Positions 61,202 through 64,000 of a stretch of DNA of 64,000 bases are shown piece after piece. Source of the DNA: JAGVPT01 sp963717445. GTDB lineage: Bacteria > Bacteroidota > Ignavibacteria > UBA10030 > UBA8401. Position numbers and translations under genes: made by a program. Each line of letters opens with the position of its first letter. Positions within the stretch are counted from its first letter, which is position 1. The stretch spans positions 3,782,001 to 3,846,000 of the forward strand of contig OY970334.1 in the NCBI GenBank assembly GCA_963717445.1, in the 5' to 3' direction. Below the pieces are notes generated by a model, which searched no databases, was not told the DNA's origin, and saw nothing but the letters and a program-made list of their open reading frames with translations.

Positions 61202-62068
61202 TTAGTTGTTCTTCTGTGATTTGCTATTGACGAAACGCCATGCATTGTCTGTCACATATGATCCCTTTAAGGTCTTTAAATAATTGATAAGTTGTTGTTT
61301 CTTAATCGAGTCATAGACGGTTTGCGGTAGCGCGTATGAATAGAAAAAATGGATATCGCATAACCCGTTTGGTATCCAAGCCCAATTATAGGCAAAATTA
61401 TAATTCGTCGTTCTGACCTTTGTTTTCCCCGGAACGAGTATGAATTCTGAAGGAAAGCGATTGAAAAGATATGGTCCGGCGTCCGAAATTATATGAGGAG
61501 TGATATTTTTGCCTGCGCTATCAGTGATGATAGGGTGAAGCCTTTGAGAAGACTCTGGAAATAAATATATCGTTGTAGTTGTATTATTAATGAAAGTTAG
61601 ATACGTGATCATCATGCCAGATTTTTTATCATTGAGTTCCAGGCTATCAATAATTATTGTAATCAATTTAGTATGCTGGGCAAGAATAGATAATGAATCC
61701 TGATATTTATTCACTTCTTTGATTTCATCTTGTGAAAGCAGTTGGGTCTCTAAGGTCGAAAAGGGAAGGTAGCCATTAAAGAGGGGTAGATTTAAATTGA
61801 CGACTTCATCAACGCTTGAAACAGTAATTGTCACCGTCTTTTGATTGTAGCCGATGTAGCTAGTTTTAACGATAGATTGACCAAGCGGGATGTTCTTGAT
61901 CTCGAAGTTACCCAAAGTGTTTGTTGTCCTTCCAAGCTGTGAACCAACGATTACAACCGTTGCGCCAACCAAAGCGTCATGCGTTAACGAATCAGTTACA
62001 ACACCTCTCAATGTTGCTGCATTGAGTGAAGCGGACAGCGTGAAAAGAAAAATGAAGGCCGATTTCAT
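61202..62068 (-). CDS. Exported protein with carboxypeptidase-regulatory-like domain
   Basis: 288 residues. Signal MKSAFIFLFTLSASLNAA, then a CarboxypepD_reg-like domain as at the N terminus of TonB-dependent receptors: LRGVVTDSLTHDALVGATVV, NTLGNFEIKNIPLGQSIVKT, SYIGYNQKTVTI. No barrel follows; the rest (IIIDSLELNDKKSGMMITYL, TFINNTTTTIYLFPES) is a separate beta-rich part. Probably periplasmic or surface. Confidence 0.82.
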   Translation of the reverse strand: MKSAFIFLFTLSASLNAATLRGVVTDSLTHDALVGATVVIVGSQLGRTTNTLGNFEIKNIPLGQSIVKTSYIGYNQKTVTITVSSVDEVVNLNLPLFNGYLPFSTLETQLLSQDEIKEVNKYQDSLSILAQHTKLITIIIDSLELNDKKSGMMITYLTFINNTTTTIYLFPESSQRLHPIITDSAGKNITPHIISDAGPYLFNRFPSEFILVPGKTKVRTTNYNFAYNWAWIPNGLCDIHFFYSYALPQTVYDSIKKQQLINYLKTLKGSYVTDNAWRFVNSKSQKNN

Positions 62069-62099
62069 ATTGACTCTAAAGTAGGTTGTTTGTTGCGCC

Positions 62100-62249
62100 A
62101 GCTAACGGACCGGAGCTAAGCTGCGGCGACGTGCAGCCAAATCATTGGTAGACTATACGCGCGGCAGGTATCGCCTTTCCCTTAAAAATTTTTTCGCGCG
62201 CGGCGAAAAGCTGACGGCTGGTTCCGTCAGCTTGAGCGACTGGTTAGGC
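62100..62249 (-). repeat. attC 70, type C
   Basis: Minus-strand boxes GCCTAAC / GTTAGCT; hairpin GCTGACGG/CCGTCAGC. Confidence 0.92.
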
Positions 62250-62264
62250 CGTTGCGGCTTTCTT

Positions 62265-62765
62265 TTAAAACTCTTCTTTTAAAAACGTAGTCAACTCAGA
62301 TTGGTTAAAAAAAGCCGGCTGTGATCTGTTTGCTCGTTTTCTTTGAACTTTGAGAAGTTCGTTGTATAGATATTCAAACTCTTCCCAAATTGTTTGGTCT
62401 TTATCTTTTTGGCGAGCCTCTTGAATGTAGTTGACCCCAGCGGACCAGTAACCTTGCACCCATTCAAAGAAGGTGTTCCAAACAATTTCCTTGTCGAGCG
62501 CCTTTTCATGAACCAGATAGCCGAGGGTTTCAAAGAAATCAAAAACGTCTTCTGCTTTAAGAAGGTCGCCTTTAAGTATAAGTTTAGCCGCATTGCTTCT
62601 GATTTTGTGAAAATCTGGGCTATTGAATTTGTCTTCGAGTTTAAGGCAAAGCTCTACGTTTAATGAAAACCTAGATCGTCGAATCTGATAGATAAGAGCG
62701 CAGATGGCGACAAGTACGCCGAGAATTTGAGCAAGACTGACGATGTTTTTAATGTCGAAGTCCAT
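62265..62765 (-). CDS. Membrane-anchored helical protein, DUF4760-like
   Basis: 166 residues. One N-terminal membrane helix (VSLAQILGVLVAICALIYQI), then a soluble helical part with FDFFETLGYLVHEKALDKEI and VWNTFFEWVQGYWSAGVNYI, the style of DUF4760 proteins. Function unknown. ATG 62765 after GAAAGGAGGCAATACAAT. Confidence 0.75.
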   Translation of the reverse strand: MDFDIKNIVSLAQILGVLVAICALIYQIRRSRFSLNVELCLKLEDKFNSPDFHKIRSNAAKLILKGDLLKAEDVFDFFETLGYLVHEKALDKEIVWNTFFEWVQGYWSAGVNYIQEARQKDKDQTIWEEFEYLYNELLKVQRKRANRSQPAFFNQSELTTFLKEEF

Positions 62766-62787
62766 ATTGTATTGCCTCCTTTCAACG

Positions 62788-62938
62788 GCCTAACGGACCG
62801 GAGCTAAGCTGCGGCGACAAACAGCCAGTTCCGTGTAGAATATACGCGCGGCCGACATAGCTATTTCCTTAAAAATTTTTCTAGCGCGCGGCGAAATTGT
62901 CGACGGCTGTTTCCGTCAGCTTGAGCGACTGGTTAGAA
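62788..62938 (-). repeat. attC 71, type C (last in window)
   Basis: Minus-strand boxes TTCTAAC / GTTAGGC. Confidence 0.92.
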
Positions 62939-62974
62939 CGCACGCGGTAGAATAGTTCGTTCTCGTTTTTCTAT

Positions 62975-63250
62975 TTAAGGGAGAAAACCTGGTGATTTCC
63001 CCCAACACATGGCCCAAACTGACGTGATATTGTAAGGTAGTATAGATATGCTTTGCCAATAAGGTTTTTGTTCACTCGGCATGTAAAATGACAAAAAATA
63101 GGATTCAGAATTTTTTCGGCGAATTATTAGCTTCCCAATTCCTTTGCTGGTTTGAACTTCAACGACAGTTGATTTTAAATCTTCAAGAGGAATAAATTCA
63201 GTAATATCTTGAGATGGACTTGTTATCATAAATAAATTTCTCCCATACAA
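62975..63250 (-). CDS. Small protein of unknown function
   Basis: 91 residues (or 84 from ATG 63229): MITSPSQDITEFIPLEDLKS, TVVEVQTSKGIGKLIIRRKN. No signal, membrane helix or motif. In the same cassette as the next gene, 89 bp after its stop. Confidence 0.55.
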   Translation of the reverse strand: MYGRNLFMITSPSQDITEFIPLEDLKSTVVEVQTSKGIGKLIIRRKNSESYFLSFYMPSEQKPYWQSISILPYNITSVWAMCWGKSPGFLP

Positions 63251-63339
63251 TTTTTGATTTCAACGATCTTATTTTCCACATGCAAAACAGTGCCCATTCT
63301 TTCTCTCTCTTGTGTTATCTCTCAATTTCCACTAGCAGT

Positions 63340-64000
63340 TTACTGCTTCATTTCATTTACACCTTCGTCGTCCTCTTCTAACCGAAGGTTAACGTCCCCA
63401 TTAGTCTTATTGTCTATATAATTTTCCGATGCAACAACTAGGTAAGGGAAAACTCTTTCAAGGTCGTTTGATCTACCAGAGCTAACGACGTATGTCCTCC
63501 ATGTATTTTCTGTTTTACCGTTCCACTTGTACCCTTGTAAATCATAAGCATCAAGAATCATGTAACGAGTGTAAGTAGTTACTGATCCCGAATACTTGTC
63601 GTAACCCGTCACACCGTACGTAGGCTCTTGTGTGACTTCGCCCGTGACAGTGCTTCCCCATCCCTCCCATGAATGAGCCGAGAAGGTAATTTTCGATCCC
63701 CCAATTTTTCCGTATTCGGGGAAGCTGAAGGAATAGTTATGCACCTGTGGTTCTCCGATCCCATACGTCAAAAAAATAACAAACTGCGCCTTGTCGATTG
63801 TTCTCTCGATAAATCCTTTTTTTCTCAACACAAACTTAATTTGCCTTGCAAATTCTTTGAACTCAATATCTCCCTCAGAAATGCCCTTGTCGCCTGGAAG
63901 AATATGGTAGTATTTTTGTAGCGGAGTTTCTGCATCCTTGAGTGATCGCACCGACACGCTGTAAAATATTTTATCAGTACTTTCTTCTTGTGCGAAACAT
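63340..64000 (-). CDS. Probable exported DUF4136-like protein, 5' end outside window
   Basis: The frame is open to the window edge (CFAQEESTDKIFYSVSVRSL upstream of a GTG at 63957), so the true start lies outside; the Cys at the edge may belong to a signal peptide. Visible parts: EFARQIKFVLRKKGFIERTI, AQFVIFLTYGIGEPQVHNYS and near the end SNDLERVFPYLVVASENYID, resembling envelope proteins of the DUF4136 style. Assignment is tentative. Confidence 0.6.
   Translation of the reverse strand, partial: CFAQEESTDKIFYSVSVRSLKDAETPLQKYYHILPGDKGISEGDIEFKEFARQIKFVLRKKGFIERTIDKAQFVIFLTYGIGEPQVHNYSFSFPEYGKIGGSKITFSAHSWEGWGSTVTGEVTQEPTYGVTGYDKYSGSVTTYTRYMILDAYDLQGYKWNGKTENTWRTYVVSSGRSNDLERVFPYLVVASENYIDNKTNGDVNLRLEEDDEGVNEMKQ

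Noticed and set aside
4207..62938. CRISPR array
   Set aside because: Repeats are ~150 bp, imperfect, of several types and separated by whole genes; no cas genes. attC sites explain them.
1..64000. rRNA, tRNA, prophage or conjugation genes
   Set aside because: Nothing resembling them was seen on either strand; the S74 repeat protein alone does not indicate a phage because it has a signal peptide and no tail genes nearby.

Overview
The window is a giant integron cassette array. 71 copies of a ~150 bp element with the architecture of integron attC sites (outer boxes RYYYAAC ... GTTRRRY, conserved AAC/GTT, inner arms GCTCAAGCTG / CAGCTTAGC that pair with one extrahelical C) cut about 60 kb into cassettes of 0.2-2.6 kb, most with one gene or one small operon. 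No integron integrase, attI, rRNA or tRNA was seen, so the platform end lies outside. Three secreted proteins have type IX secretion C-terminal tails (NYPNPFNP...), there are many PorT-like beta-barrels, and one protein has the phrase IIPLSVGNHWDY. This points to a member of the Bacteroidota/Chlorobiota/Ignavibacteriota group; that assignment is inference from protein style.

Layout. 1-4095: end of a probable methyltransferase, a Fic protein and a type III-like restriction helicase-nuclease, outside the array. 4207-26727: the plus arm, 31 attC sites all reading left to right. 26728-27965: an IS3-family element without target duplication that cuts an attC site on its left and a reverse transcriptase gene on its right. 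29253-62938: the minus arm, 40 attC sites all reading right to left. The last cassette runs off the window. The polarity of the array therefore flips exactly at the IS.

attC sites fall into four core types named here: A (core CGCGCGAAACAACCAGCTAC, terminal hairpin CTGCGGCA..TTGCCGCAG), B (terminal hairpin GGCGGCGG..CCGCCGCC), C (A/T-rich centre, ATAGTCTACCATTGATTTGG) and D (as A, but ending GACGCAATTTCCGCCGTCAGC). A' marks A sites with CTCAACCTG/CAGGTTAG arms. Each cassette also has its own terminal inverted repeat, usually 8-12 bp beyond the R boxes, so the stem of the excised circle would be longer than that of the site in the array.

Cargo. Conflict and stability: two complete restriction-modification cassettes (AvaI/BsoBI-like; HNH plus Dam-like), three PIN toxin/antitoxin pairs, two ParE modules, a DUF4258/YgiT pair, three DUF4160/DUF2442 pairs, two NYN nucleases, a TIR protein, a DUF4062-like protein, a PD-(D/E)xK-like protein and the broken reverse transcriptase. 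Envelope: lipoproteins, signal-peptide proteins, beta-barrels and type IX cargo. Small metabolism: aldo/keto reductase, RibD/DHFR-like, VOC, GNAT. Two RibD/AKR cassettes occur as identical copies in both arms.

Twenty cassettes hold no gene of usual size. They form three families: alpha (9 copies, several with a 48-codon ORF), beta (9 copies, apparently non-coding with a conserved hairpin) and gamma (2 copies, with a long internal inverted repeat). These and the cassette-end inverted repeats are the least explained parts of the window.
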